A stretch of 64,000 nt of DNA from Budorcas taxicolor (taxonomy: Eukaryota > Chordata > Mammalia > Artiodactyla > Bovidae): assembly GCF_023091745.1 (NCBI RefSeq), contig NC_068930.1, positions 4,424,262 through 4,488,261 on the forward strand, written 5' to 3'. The notes under the pieces were generated by a model. It was not told the origin of the DNA. It was given only the letters and a program-made list of their open reading frames with translations, and made no database searches. Position numbers and translations under genes: made by a program. Each line of letters starts with the position of its first letter. Positions within the stretch are counted from its first letter, which is position 1. This document shows, in pieces, positions 35,236 through 46,599 of this stretch.

Positions 35236-37490
35236 GTCTGGAAAGTACTGACATTCTTTTAAAACCCTGTAATACTCATGACAGTGAGATTCTAGCTGTG
35301 CTAGTCAGTCATGGGGCTGTCATTGACTGTGATGAATGGTCTCCATTATTGAATACTGTGGGTCAGTGTGTCTGAGGGTGTCAGAACCCCGAGTGCTCAG
35401 AGTCTGCCATATATCTTAGGATCAAATTCTCTTTCACTAATGTGCCTGGACTAATGATGACTTCCTCATTGCAATACAAACAAACTGAGTGAAAAAAATC
35501 ACTTGTCAGCTGAGATCCCTCCCAGGGTCCATGCGAGACAAAAAATGTGGAGAGAGCTTGGTCTAGTATAAGCACCAAGTAGGATGAAGTGCTTGAAAGG
35601 TCACCTGATAGTATATATTAAGGGAAATGAGCTGTACAGAGGTCTATAAGTATCTGGTGTAAGGAGAGATGGAAGCTCTTGGAGTGCTTGGCTAGTATAT
35701 CCATTCACTCAGAGTTACTATATTTTGGGCCTTTGATCGATTGTTGGTGGTGTTCAGTTGCTCAGTTGTTTCTGACTTTTTGTGACGCCATGGACTGCAG
35801 CACCATTTCCTGGAGCTTGCTCAAACTCATGTCCATTGAGTCAGTGATGCCATCCAACCATCTTGTCCTCAGTTGTCCCCTTCTCCTCCTGCCTTCTATT
35901 TCCCCCAGCATCAGGGTCTTTACTAATGAGTTGGCTCGTTAGATTTTTAGCTGTCACAAAAATTCATACAGTTGTTTTTCTTCTCACCCAAATTCAAACT
36001 TTCTAGACATTTGAGTGATGGGGTCAAGTATATGCTACACTAAATACTTTAAATTGTGAGGTCATTGCATTTCCAAATCTTGAAATTTTATAGGTTAATA
36101 TTCATATTCCTTCAGTCTGTTTCATATGTGTTTTAAGGGAGATCCCAGTTTTAATGAGTGATTCTAAGGGTCCTTTGGAGAGACTTTGACCAGGTCTTAG
36201 AACAAATGACTTTCTATACTCTCCTCTTGCATGGAACAAAGTGTATTTTTATTCTTGTCACACAAGTGGCCAAAAAATGTGTGTAATTAAATCTCAGATC
36301 AATTAATATTCAGTTTGGAAGATTTTCTTTTTCAACTCCTCTAATTTCCTCTGTGGTTTGTAAGTTGGAAGTAATATTTCAATTGCATAGAATTTTTATC
36401 CCACCAAAGAAAAGCTGGTTTTATCACTTCTGCCAGCTCCTTATCTAAGAAGAAATTAAATAATGCACTCTCAACATAACATCTAATCTTTTATAAATTT
36501 CTGAGTAATTATTATTTTTTAAGGAATGAAAAATTTAATTGGTGTTGTACAGTCTGTCAGTTTAAACAGTTTGAGTGCTTAAAAATCTGGTGATTCTTTG
36601 AGGCTTCTTTTTGTACTTTTCCAGAATTTTTTATTTTTTCCACCTTCCTGCTGATGCTTCATATAGAAATTAAGCATGGAAACAGTGGCAAGGCTATTCC
36701 TTGCCAGTTTGGCAGAGAGAAATTGTTTCTACTGAGGGATGTGCTTGCCCAAATATCACTGAATCCTCAGCAGTGTGGCCTGGTGAGCATCACTGTGACT
36801 ATGGGATGGGAAGTATTTCATGGTGAGAGATCTCAGTGTCTAACTCTTCCTCTCTGCACACTCCCACCCTCTCAATCACATGTCCATAACCATTGTGCCT
36901 GTGTGAGTCTTGCCTGCTTTGCTGTGACTGTACCATCAGGTGTAGTGTAACTCTGTGCTTTCCCTGCAAATTGCCATGTTCCTGAGCTTAAGCACTATAA
37001 GTGATTTTTAGATAATGTTCTTTATTTCCCTATCATGGCTTTTTTCAGGTTAGTCCTCCCCAGTCCATTGGATCACCTTTGAGGATAAAATAATTCTGAG
37101 GTTTAGTTTACAGAGTATATATATCCATTATATGTCCATTGTTGTGACTGAATTATTTACCAGGCCAACATTTTCCTGGAACTTTAAGTATGTTCAGACA
37201 GTCTTATTGCACATTTAATTTGGCCGAAAATGTTGGACAATATTTGCTCTTATGGAGACCAGAGCCTAACACAATTAATATTGATGGAATAATATTGGAA
37301 ACATTCCAGCAGAGCAATGCTTATTTAATAGGCAGTTACATTATTGAGCCCTACTGTCTTGTGACTGACAGACCAATGGACGGGTTTACTTCTAATCTTT
37401 CCACAGTTCTATTCTATTCCCACAAGGTAACAAGGATAGAGCTCAAGTTTCTTATGAAAATGTTTATTCCTCCCCCTTGAGATACAACAT
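35236..37490. repeat. Tandem array 2, block 5 (long variant)
   Basis: About 2.07 kb after removing the BovB piece at 35745-35935. It differs from the others by ~550 bp (about 36650-37190), including CTCTTCCTCTCTGCACACTC, that I do not see in the other blocks. It then rejoins with CAATATTTGCTCTTATGGAG at 37237, shared with block 0. The 98-codon frame 36654-36950 lies in the extra part and has no recognisable domain. Confidence 0.65.
35745..35935 (-). mobile_element. BovB 3' end fragment
   Basis: GTTCAGTTGCTCAGTTGTTT through CCATCTTGTCCTCAGTTGTC to a truncation at ATGAGTTGGCTCG. Confidence 0.85.
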
Positions 37491-39636
37491 GAAGGAAAGG
37501 CTCATCCTTAGGGGCCTGGATCACTGATGTGGGGTCTAGTCTCTGTAACTGAGTAGGGTGGATAAGTGATAACCTTTGGACTTATACCTTCTGAGGCGAG
37601 CAGTGCTGTATTTTAGAAACTCATATGTGTTATCAATTGTTATAAGTAATTGATCTCATTTAAAAATCTGAAAAAAATGAGTTAGATAATCACTTCTGAG
37701 AAACTGAGGTCTTATATAGATAGTCACCCTAAGAAAAATATTTACAAGAAGATCGGTGATTTCATTTGTATGGTACCAGGAAGAACTATGATATTGGAAA
37801 GTTTAGCTTCTTGCATGCATTAGAGGAACTGAACTGTACATTTTCTCATTTCAGTTCAGTTCAGTCACTCAGTCATGTCCAGCTCTTTGCGACCCCATGG
37901 ACTGCAGCACTCCAGGCCTCCCTGTCCATCTCCAACTCCCAGAGTTTACTCAAACTCATGTCCATTGAGTCAGTGATGCCATCCAACTATCTCATCCTCT
38001 GTCGTCCCCCTTTCCTCCCACCTTCAACCTTTCCCGGCATCAGGTTTTTTTTCAGTGGGTCAGTTCTTCACATCAGGTGGCCAAAAATTGGGGTTTCAGC
38101 TTCAACATCAGTCCTTCCAATGAATATTCAGGACTGATTTCCTTTAGGATAGACTGGTTGGATCTTCTTGCAGTCCAAGGGACTCTCAAGAGTCTTTTCT
38201 AACAACACAGTTCAAAAGCATCAATTCTTCGGTGCTCAGCTTTCTTTATAGTCCAACTCTCACATCCATACGTGACTACTGGAAAAACCATAGCTTTGAC
38301 TAGATGGACCTTTGTTGGCAAAGTTATGTCTCTGCTTTTAATTTGAGGGTGAAATTGCAACTCTTGAGTGTTTAGCTGGTAGCATGAATACACTTGTAGT
38401 AAACAGACCCTGTAGAAATTAGCATGTGAGCACTGAAAATTCTAAAAATGGTTGTACCTACATTTGAGCCATTCACATAGTTGTCTGAGCTGCTGGAGTC
38501 CTCTCATAAGGGCTATTTATAGATGGTCAAAATACAAACATAATGTTTATTTTTCTTCAGTAACTGAAACAAATATGTGGTAATTGAAAAGTAGTTACTG
38601 TATGTAAGACCTTCACAATATTTTAATTTGCTTGCCAACCATTCAGTAGGATTGAATCATTGTTTCTTTGTTTCTTTTTTTCCCATCAACCGAGAGAGTT
38701 ACATAGTGAGTACTGGCTTCAACTACATACTACATTAAACATTTTCAGGTGTGAAATGATTAAATTTCCAGTTCTTGTTTTTAGTTGTTTTTTTTTTTTA
38801 CGTGGATTTCCTTAGCCATTTTTATATACCCCAAGTGGAATTTCTAATATGCTTAAAGATCTAAGAAGACCAAAGCCTTAGAAAAAATATTTCTAAACAA
38901 ATATGTTCCAAAGAGTGAGCATTTATTGTTTTTGTCATGTTGACTGCCTAGTGAATATCTTTGATGTATTTCTTATAACAACTTGTTACTAGATATTCCA
39001 TTAAGAACATTTTATCTCTCAACTCCCTGGCTTCCTTTGTGCTTTGTAGACTGGAAGTGATGTTAGAGAGAAGGGACATTTTGCTGCTTGGAATTCCACT
39101 GCCACTCCAAAGAAGTGCTGTTTTCGTCACTTGTACGAGTTCCTTTTTCTGGGAAAATTCACAGCAATGCTTTCTAGAGGTAATATCCATTTGTAATAAA
39201 TGTATATTGCTAGATTATTTTTACTATGTTATTACGCAATTTAGAATTTTATTGCTTTTATGAGATGTCTGTTAATCCAAAGGGTGTGAAGCATTAATAA
39301 TCTGGTGAGTCATATGAGGCACTTTTCCACCCCCAATTTTTTCTCTATCAGTCTTTTGAATAATATCAGAAATATCTCAGAAGAGTGATTTTATGTATTA
39401 CATGCATATACATAGTGAAAACTCCTATCTTGTTTATGCTGACAAATGAACTCATCCTACTTCTCATCTAGATGCACATTTATTCTTTCCCACAGACTGA
39501 CATGTTCCAAAAACTAGGTTTCCTGTGGATGAGCTTATTCCTTCCCCTTGAGATGAGACATAAAGAAAAGTGTTAGGAATAATTCTGCCTCCATCCTCAA
39601 AGGCCTGTGTGAATTCTCACAAAGGTAAGCATTTTG
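37491..39636. repeat. Tandem array 2, block 6
   Basis: Starts at a decayed landmark region (GAAAGGCTCATCCTTAGGGG) where the TCCTGAAAATACTG element is deleted. It continues through CATTAAACATTTTCAGGTGTG at 38737 to GTCCTAAAGGATACTGATAT at 39636. About 1.65 kb net of BovB. Confidence 0.65.
37851..38343 (-). mobile_element. BovB 3' fragment
   Basis: From TTTCAGTTCAGTTCAGTCAC to CAAAGTTATGTCTCTGCTTT; minus orientation, 5'-truncated. Frame 38199-38393 keeps YGCESWTIKKAEHRRIDAFE. Confidence 0.88.
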
Positions 39637-39984
39637 TCCTAAAGGATACTGATATTCTTTTAGGGAATTACAGTGACAGTGAGAATCTGTCTGTACTAGT
39701 CAAGCATGAAACTGGATCACTGATTGTGCTTGCTTGTCTCCATGACTTATTGGCATGCCTGTGTGTCCAGTGGTGGTGGGATCTTTAGTGTTCAGTGACT
39801 GTCACATATCTTAGGCTCATAGTTGCTTTTATAAGCATACCAGGGCCAAAGACAGTTTCAGTCATTGATCTGTTGGAAAATCTGAACCAGTGATAGAATC
39901 ATTTCTCTGAAACTAAGTTTAAGATATATAAAAGGTTAGGTAACAAAATTAGTGTTACTTGAAATAGATTGTGATAATTTAAGG
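39637..39984. repeat. Tandem array 2, block 7 (truncated right end)
   Basis: The last block contains CCTAAAGGATACTGATATTC and degenerate following landmarks, including AAAATCTGAACCAGTGATAG at ~39878. It gives way to old L1 near 39985. The array is not seen further right. Confidence 0.6.
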
Positions 39985-40850
39985 TGCCTCTTACAAACCC
40001 TAGGGTCAATACTAAGCAAATAACTCCAAAATATTAAAAAAAAAAAACTACCAACTAATTAAAATAGTGCAATAAGAAGTGTCTATTTAATATAAAAAGG
40101 CAATTTAGAGTGAACAGAGAAACCAACAATATATAAGACACCTAGAAAATGAATAAGAAAATGTTAGACACAAATCTAACCACATGATTATTATATTAAA
40201 TTTAAAAGAAACTGGAAGATTTCATTTAAAAAATTAAACGTGCACATTGCTTCTAAGAGAGATAGTTCAAAACAAAAAACAAACTGCTTGAAAGTAAAAG
40301 GTTATTAATTATATCATGCAGAGAATACCCAAAATAAATAATAAATTTTTGAGCAAAGGTCAATGATATAATGGTAAAGCCCAGCATAACTACAGGGAAA
40401 ACCCATGAAACCAAAAGCTAGATTTCTGCAGATTGATGAAATTGACAAGTCTTTAGTTAGACAGAGGGCTTCTGTAGTAGCTCAGCTGGTAAAGAATCCA
40501 CCTGCAAAGCAGGAGACCCCAGTTTGAATCCTGGTTTGGGAAGATCTGCTGAGAAGGAATAGGCTACCCACTCCAGTTTTCTTGGGCTTCCCTGGTGGTT
40601 CAGTTGGTAAAGAATCTGCCTGGAATGTGGGAGACCTGAGTTTGATCCCTGGGTTGGGATGATCCCCTGGAGAAAGGAACCACTACCCACTCTAGTATCT
40701 TGGCCTGGAGAATTCCATGGACTGTATAGTCCATGGGTTTGCAAAGAGTTGGACACAACTGAGCGACTTACACTTTCACTAGTTAGACAAGACATAAATC
40801 ACTAAACTTAGAAATTAGAGAGGAAGCATCATTACTGATTCTGTAGATTC
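39985..40850 (+). mobile_element. Old L1 ORF2-region fragment
   Basis: A-rich plus-strand sequence with L1 ORF2-like phrases such as GAATACCCAAAATAAATAAT and, after the SINE, TTAGAGAGGAAGCATCATTACTG. Reading frames are destroyed. Subfamily not determined. Confidence 0.5.
40464..40779 (+). mobile_element. Bov-tA-type SINE with doubled tRNA-like module
   Basis: Two consecutive tRNA-Glu-like modules, the second starting GGGCTTCCCTGGTGGTTCAG, followed by the BovA tail ending GACACAACTGAGCGAC. It is flanked by 10-bp duplications TAGTTAGACA at 40454-40463 and 40780-40789. Confidence 0.9.
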
Positions 40851-41099
40851 CATGAGGAATGCTATTGTTTTTCTCATTTTGTTTTCCTGAGGGCTGGTGG
40901 ATATAGAGGAAAGCAGCAGTCTGGTTGCACTTTAAACTCAATAACATGATACTGATATTTAGACTCACATCGCTATCAGTGAATATCCCTCTGTTAGATC
41001 ATTGACTAAGTTACTTCTCAGTTTTTTCTTTTTGTATGATTGATTCACAAAATGAGGTTTTAATTTTAATGGCATGATGCTTTTAAGTTCATTTTTGTG

Positions 41100-41170
41100 A
41101 CACAAGCTCCTAGTGGGTTATCATAGAGTAGGTTCTCAACAAACTTTTATTGAGAATAGATATATGAGTA
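41100..41170. repeat. Probable ancient MIR/L2 tail
   Basis: TAGGTTCTCAACAAACTTTTATTGAGAATAGA resembles the conserved 3' end of old mammalian MIR/L2 elements (longest quoted block is the key one: CTCAACAAAC). Confidence 0.35.
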
Positions 41171-41364
41171 GACGATATAGAGTGATCTTATAAATAACCT
41201 GGCCATCTAAGCAGAACAAATAATAAATGATAGAAAAGAAACATAATTTTCAGTGGGATCCAGGTTATTCAGTCAGTTTTAGAAAAGCACCAGAAAGAAA
41301 GGCTCTGATACAAGGTGTTAATATTGAAATGTGTAGAGTTTTGAGCAGCTAGCTATAATTTCAG

Positions 41365-41601
41365 TGCTGTATAACAGAGCAGGAAGCAGCTTCCAAATGA
41401 AATCAGTATGGAAAAGGGGTGACTTCCCAACTTCAGCTGAATCGCCTTTTTCACTAGAAGTGGTGTTTCTCCCCCTCCACCCCTCAGAAGATGACTTCCT
41501 GGGAGCTCTTTTGGTCATGAACGATACCAGTAAACCCCTGAAGGAAGACTCTTCAGACAGAGCCCTTTTGCCTCCCTCTTGTCTGAGGGCTGCCTCTGAA
41601 G
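41365..41601 (+). other. Candidate internal exon of an unidentified host gene
   Basis: I do not recognise this protein. The segment is 237 bp, a multiple of three, open throughout. It is bounded by an acceptor-like TATAATTTCAG (ending 41364, weak pyrimidine tract) and a strong donor GAAG|GTAAGG at 41602. Both junctions are phase 1, so skipping or inclusion would keep frame. The frame reads like ordinary protein: PFSLEVVFLPLHPSEDDFLG, then MNDTSKPLKEDSSDRALLPP, rich in acidic and serine residues with no membrane segment. If real it joins 42501-42538. It could equally be a chance frame or the remnant of a decayed gene; expression evidence would decide. Confidence 0.25.
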
Positions 41602-41816
41602 GTAAGGGTTTTGTCAGAATAGTCCTTGCTTTCTAGGAGCAATCACATCTGGGTAGGAAGTTAGGTGTCAGTTTTCTGAAGATTTATGTCTTATGGCTAC
41701 ATTCTAATTAAAAGGCCAGATTGTATAATGAGTTAAGAGATAAACTTTTCTTACATACCTTCATAATTTTTCTACATCTTGGTTAGTACTTTTCTTATCT
41801 AATAAACTAAACTTCT

Positions 41817-42015
41817 CGGGCTTCCCTGGGTGCTCAGATGGTAAAGAATCTGCTCACAGTGCAGGAGACTGGGTTCAATCTTTGGGTCAGGAAGATCCCC
41901 TGGAGAAGGGAATGGCAACCCACTCCACTATTCTTGCCTCGAGAATTCCATGGACAGAGGAGTCTGGTGAGCTACAGTCCATGGGGTCACAAAGAGTCAG
42001 ACACGACTGAGCAGC

Positions 42016-42047
<32 letters not shown>
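41817..42047 (+). mobile_element. Bov-tA SINE with (CA)n tail
   Basis: tRNA-like head GGCTTCCCTGGGTGCTCAGA, tail ending GACACGACTGAGCAGC, then about sixteen CA dinucleotides. Flanked by 11-bp duplications ACTAAACTTCT at 41806-41816 and 42048-42058. It lies between the two exon-like segments. Confidence 0.92.
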
Positions 42048-42055
<8 letters not shown>

Positions 42056-42500
42056 TCTTTGCGGGATCTCTTGTGTTAACAGAGAATTATTATATTCATG
42101 AGATATAGTAATTCTCAGTAATCTTTAGACTGAAGGGTAGACAAGTAGTTTTGCCTGAAATAATTGATTCAGTGAATGAATGACCTAGCACTTTAATGAG
42201 TCAAATTCAGAGGGAAAGAGACAGACAAAAGTCTGAAATAGTTGGAGAACTCCATTTTTTGGCCAAGCAAAGGAGAAAAAGTATCACCAGTGTTTGGCAT
42301 CCTTGATTTTAAGAAATCTTAGTCATTTTTCTGGCCATAGCAGGTACCCAGCTGCTGAAAATGTGGCTTTCTCTGTGTATTCTGGGTAGATTTGTTCCAG
42401 AACACATAGAAGAGTGTACAAGGACTTCATAGCCCTCGGACAGGCTCCTGAGAAAATGTGTGCCTCACTTTTGCCAATTTTCCCCACTATGTCCTTGCAG

Positions 42501-42538
42501 GTGATGACCACAGAGACAAGGTGGATTTGTTACTATAG
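42501..42538 (+). other. Candidate terminal coding exon
   Basis: Preceded by a good acceptor (pyrimidine-rich CCCCACTATGTCCTTGCAG ending at 42500). Joined in phase to the donor at 41601/41602 it continues the upstream frame with GDDHRDKVDLLL and stops at TAG 42536-42538. The 899-bp intervening stretch starts GT and ends AG. What follows (42539-42840) could be a 3' untranslated part, with ATTAAA near 42838. A second strong acceptor-like site ends at 42622 (TTTCCTGTGTTGCAG). Unproven. Confidence 0.22.
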
Positions 42539-43019
42539 GTGCCATTACTTCTGCCACCAGCTTCTCCAATACAGTGACAGTCTTCTTTGTGCATGGAAAC
42601 TCTTCTCTTTCCTGTGTTGCAGTGGATACCTCCTGCAGATAAGAAATGGTTAACTGAGAAATGCTCATGTTGGGATATCATCGATGAGACTTTAATTTGG
42701 GCATGGTGACTGTTTCCCTTGCTTCCACTTGACTCAATCCCAGGAGCCTCAGTAGAGGAAATTATATTGCACAAGTGATGGAATTGCTCAGTACTCCCAT
42801 AAATATACATTTATAATTTTCATTTGCCATGTAGTAAATTAAAAAAATAAGATCTATTAATTTTTTTTTCAAAAACTCAAAGCATATCTAAACATCTAAT
42901 ATATAAATTAAGTGCCCTTTTCTCTCCTATCTCCAAGTTTTCCTCTATTAAGGGAGTTGTGTGCCTTCTTTAAGCAGATAGATGCACACACACACAGACA
43001 CAAGCTATTTTAGGGGGTT

Positions 43020-44400
43020 CTGGAAGTAGAGCTATATTGTACACATTATTCTGCAAATTTGCTTTCATTTAACAGTTTTTTCAATGCCCTTTTTTCTGTT
43101 TCAGTAATACATATCTGTGTCATCTGTTGAATGACTGCATGATTGTTTTGTACATGAAATATAATCAAATGTTTCAAACATTTCTTATTCATAGATATTT
43201 ATGTTAGTACCAAAAATTTCTGTGCAATGAACCTCCCTATATATCAATAATTTGCATTTGTCTATTATATCATAATAAATTACTTAGCAGTTAAAATACT
43301 GGGATTAAGTATATGCATATTTCAAATTTTGAAAATGATTGCAAGATTTCCTTAAATGCATGGTAACAACTTGATCCTCAAATGACCATGAATGAGATTG
43401 CGAACTTTCCCACAATCTCACAGATAATGAATTTTATGAATATTTGAAATCTTTGCCAGTGTGATAGCCCAAACTATTGTCTTAAATTGTATTTCTTTTG
43501 GTTTTGAGTTTGATCATTTTTTCATATGTTTATTAGCCATCTGTATTTTTTTTCTTTTTATGTCCAATTTTGGGGCTGCGGGGAGGTTTTAGTCCTTCGC
43601 TGATTCCAAAGAGCTCATTTATTATTGGGGGAATAAGCTTTGGATTGTCACGCATTACAGATATTTTTTACACACTTTTAAGCTTCCTTTTTGTTATAAG
43701 AATGTATTTGATTGTTACATGTCCAGGTATAACCATGTTCGCTTCTATGGCTTCTGAGTTCATGTCATTTTGGAAAGATATTTATACTGATCCCATAGAA
43801 CTCTTCACCTATGTTAACTTCTAATTCTTTTGTGTTTTTTTTAATTCAAGTTCTTAAATCATAGAAATTTTTTTATTTGAAATCTTAAAGTTGCCAAGTT
43901 ATTTGCCATTATCTGCGATTATTTGCCAATAATTGCCCATTTATCTGTAATGCCATCTTGCACATATGCTGTATTCTCATCTGTGACTGACTCCATTTTT
44001 GTTCTCTGGGTCTGTGTGTCTCTTCTTCTGCCTCCTGTCTCGTGTCTTCTCTTAGAAGAAATTACAGTTTAGACTGCAATTTCATCAACTTTTAATAAAT
44101 TAATTTAGGGGAGAATTGGTTTTTAATAATAGTCTTCCTATTCAAGGACAAGGTATGTCTTTCTTTTTATTCAGTAATTTTAATTATTGTTAATATTTTC
44201 ACTTTGTGAGTATCTTCTTTCAGTTTATTTTCTTACTTAATAATTTTTCTGTATCTGAAAAGTTTTGTGTTGTTTTAGGGGTTAGTGGTCTCCTTCCTCT
44301 TTTTCATGGAGTTTCATTTTTTCTTTTTCAAATTACATACTAAATCCTTCTAAAATACTGATAGTTGTGATTCTCCTCTCCCGGATTATCTGGATTGTGG
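43020..44400 (-). mobile_element. Old L1 fragment
   Basis: T-rich plus strand with reversed L1 ORF2 3'-end phrases such as TTTTGAGTTTGATCATTTTT and ATATGTTTATTAGCCATCTG at 43505-43545. Frames are heavily decayed. The edges are approximate; 42840-43020 is AT-rich with no feature. Confidence 0.55.
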
Positions 44401-44459
44401 AAATATCACCCACCCTTGATCTAGTTAGATTTTGATGGACCCTTCTTGGTTTGACCAGC

Positions 44460-45091
44460 ATGTTGTTTCTGGTCTATTACACAAAAAGACTCTCAGAGAC
44501 AGCTATAAGCAAGCAAAGCTGATTTATTAAAACTATAGCAGAAAGGGAAAACAGCACTTTGACAAGGTTCAGTAGTATTTCAAAAGCAGGAAAGTAAGGT
44601 CATGAGGGATGGGATGATGGTTTAAGGTAGGATTTTCGAGGCAGAAAACTGTCTTGTTGTTTAGTCACTAAGTCATATCTAACTCTTTTGCAACCCCATG
44701 GCTCCTCTGTTCATGGGATTTCCCAGACAAGAATACTGGAGTGGGTTGCCATTTCCTTCTCCAGGGGATCTTTCCGACCCAGGGATTGAATCCACATCTC
44801 CTGCATTGGCAGGTGCTTCTCTTTACCACTGAGTCACCAGGGAAGCAAGGAGCTGGTTAGGAGTGGGCAAGATTCATCCTGCGAGAGTTTAAACTTGGTG
44901 AAAGAGTAAGATGAAAACGTTGATTGAATTTAGATAATCACATTTTTGTCTGATGAATGAGCTATTTCCTTATCTGAATAATACGTTATCAATGATAGAA
45001 GAACTGTTTGGGTAGATGAACAAACTTGAGTGTATTTGTTGGTTTACAGTTCTGTCTTGTTTATAAGACCCTGCTGGGGGTGGTATCAAGT
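44460..45091 (-). repeat. Possible solo LTR, split by SINE
   Basis: On the minus strand AATAAATCAGCTTTGC (about 44510-44527) looks like a polyadenylation signal followed by an R/U5-like end. The block around it (CAGCTATAAGCAAGCAAAGC) differs in style from the flanking old L1. Ends could not be fixed and no internal retroviral sequence adjoins. Confidence 0.35.
44652..44848 (-). mobile_element. Bov-tA SINE
   Basis: From TTTAGTCACTAAGTCATATC to CACTGAGTCACCAGGGAAGC; minus orientation, inside the possible LTR. Confidence 0.9.
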
Positions 45092-45199
45092 CTTATTAGT
45101 TCCAATAGGTAAGTTATTTTGATGTAAATGATCTCAGTCATCAAAATGCTAATTTTAAATTTCAGATTCTTATATATTATGTTAGGTAAAGTCTCTTAC

Positions 45200-45880
45200 C
45201 TTTTATATATTTCTTAAGGAATTTTAATCAAAACCAAGTGGTGGATATAACCAAATGCTTTTTGCATAAACAATTATATTATTCTTTAAACTTTTGTCAT
45301 TGTGAAATAATCCATTTTTAGTATTGAAATTTTTTTATTCCTTTTATTGTTCATTCAACAAATTCCTTTTGGTTAAAAAAGTGTTGGTTTTTAAATTCAC
45401 TATTGAATTATGAGTATCTTAGCTTGATTTGGAATTTTTTCAGGCATGATGCTAACTGAAATTGATCTGTAATTTTATTTTTCATTCTATTTTTGTCATG
45501 TTTGTATATTGGATTTTCTGATTGTGTTTAAATAATTTTAGGATTTTCTTTTTATTTTATGCTCTAGAATAGGTTGGAAAGCTTTAGCTTTCATCAGCAG
45601 TTAAGCAAACACATAATTTAAGTCATCTGAACTCTCCTTTGTGTTTTTGGTGGTTTTCACATTTTCTGTGGTTATTGCTAATTTTTTGTTTTATAGCTTA
45701 CATTTAATTTGTTTCCTAGTAGAAAATCACAGTCAAGTAGATTTTCAAACACAGTAGAATGAAGTAATACAAAATGTTCATTAATTTCTCTCATTTCAAC
45801 TAATATCCATTTTCATCCAGTTTTGGTTATTTCTGCTGTCTTTTTTTAATGTAATAAGTTTGACTCATGGATTTTTAGTG
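45200..45880 (-). mobile_element. Old L1 ORF2 fragment
   Basis: Reversed reverse-transcriptase-region phrases, AACCAAATGCTTTTTGCATA and TTCAGGCATGATGCTAACTG. Decayed, with approximate ends. 45880-46600 is AT-rich with short CA-rich tracts (46433-46500) and no other feature. Confidence 0.5.
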
Positions 45881-46599
45881 TCACTCGCTGTCCATTCCTG
45901 TGTTCCCCAGTCAGCTCTCTGGTATTTACTTATCAGTGTATCTTTTTAATGTTTTAATTTATTTATTTTTTCTACATTCCCTTGTGGGCTTTTTCCTAAT
46001 GAATTCTTAAACATGTAATTCATTGATTTTAAATTGTTCTTGGTAATGAAAGACTTCCTCTGTTCTGATTTTTATAAAAATTCATAATTAACACATTGTA
46101 AGCATACAGAGTATAAGGAAAAAAGAAATATGACCTTGCAAATAACCAGTAATTCAGGTTCTGCCACATTTTGCCATATTCACTTCATAATGCTTTAAAG
46201 TATTTTTAAATAAGTTAAGGAATTCATAACACTGATTTCCTCCAGAAGCATTTTACATTTTTCATTTTCATTTTTAAAATCATAATATATGTTACAAAAT
46301 TCAAAATTTACAAAGGGATTTTCAGTGAAAGGTAATTTACCTTTTCAGTTCTATCTTCCATAGCCAGCCAATTTCCCTTTCCTGGAGACAGCTAGTGTTA
46401 TGGTTTCTTGTGTCTCCTTTCAAACATATGTATACACACATCACAAATACACATCCCAAAATGTGTGTGAGTATATACATAGATACACACACCCACACAT
46501 ACTTTTGTAATGTTCTGTACTTCCTTTTATTTTATATATTTATGTAATATATAAATATTTTTAATATTTCTAACAGATATATCAGTAATGAGAACTTTC

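Noticed and set aside
4092..39984. Tandem arrays as a CRISPR array or a short-period satellite
   Set aside because: The period is 1.7-2.5 kb with strong divergence and the DNA is mammalian; there are no short direct repeats with spacers.
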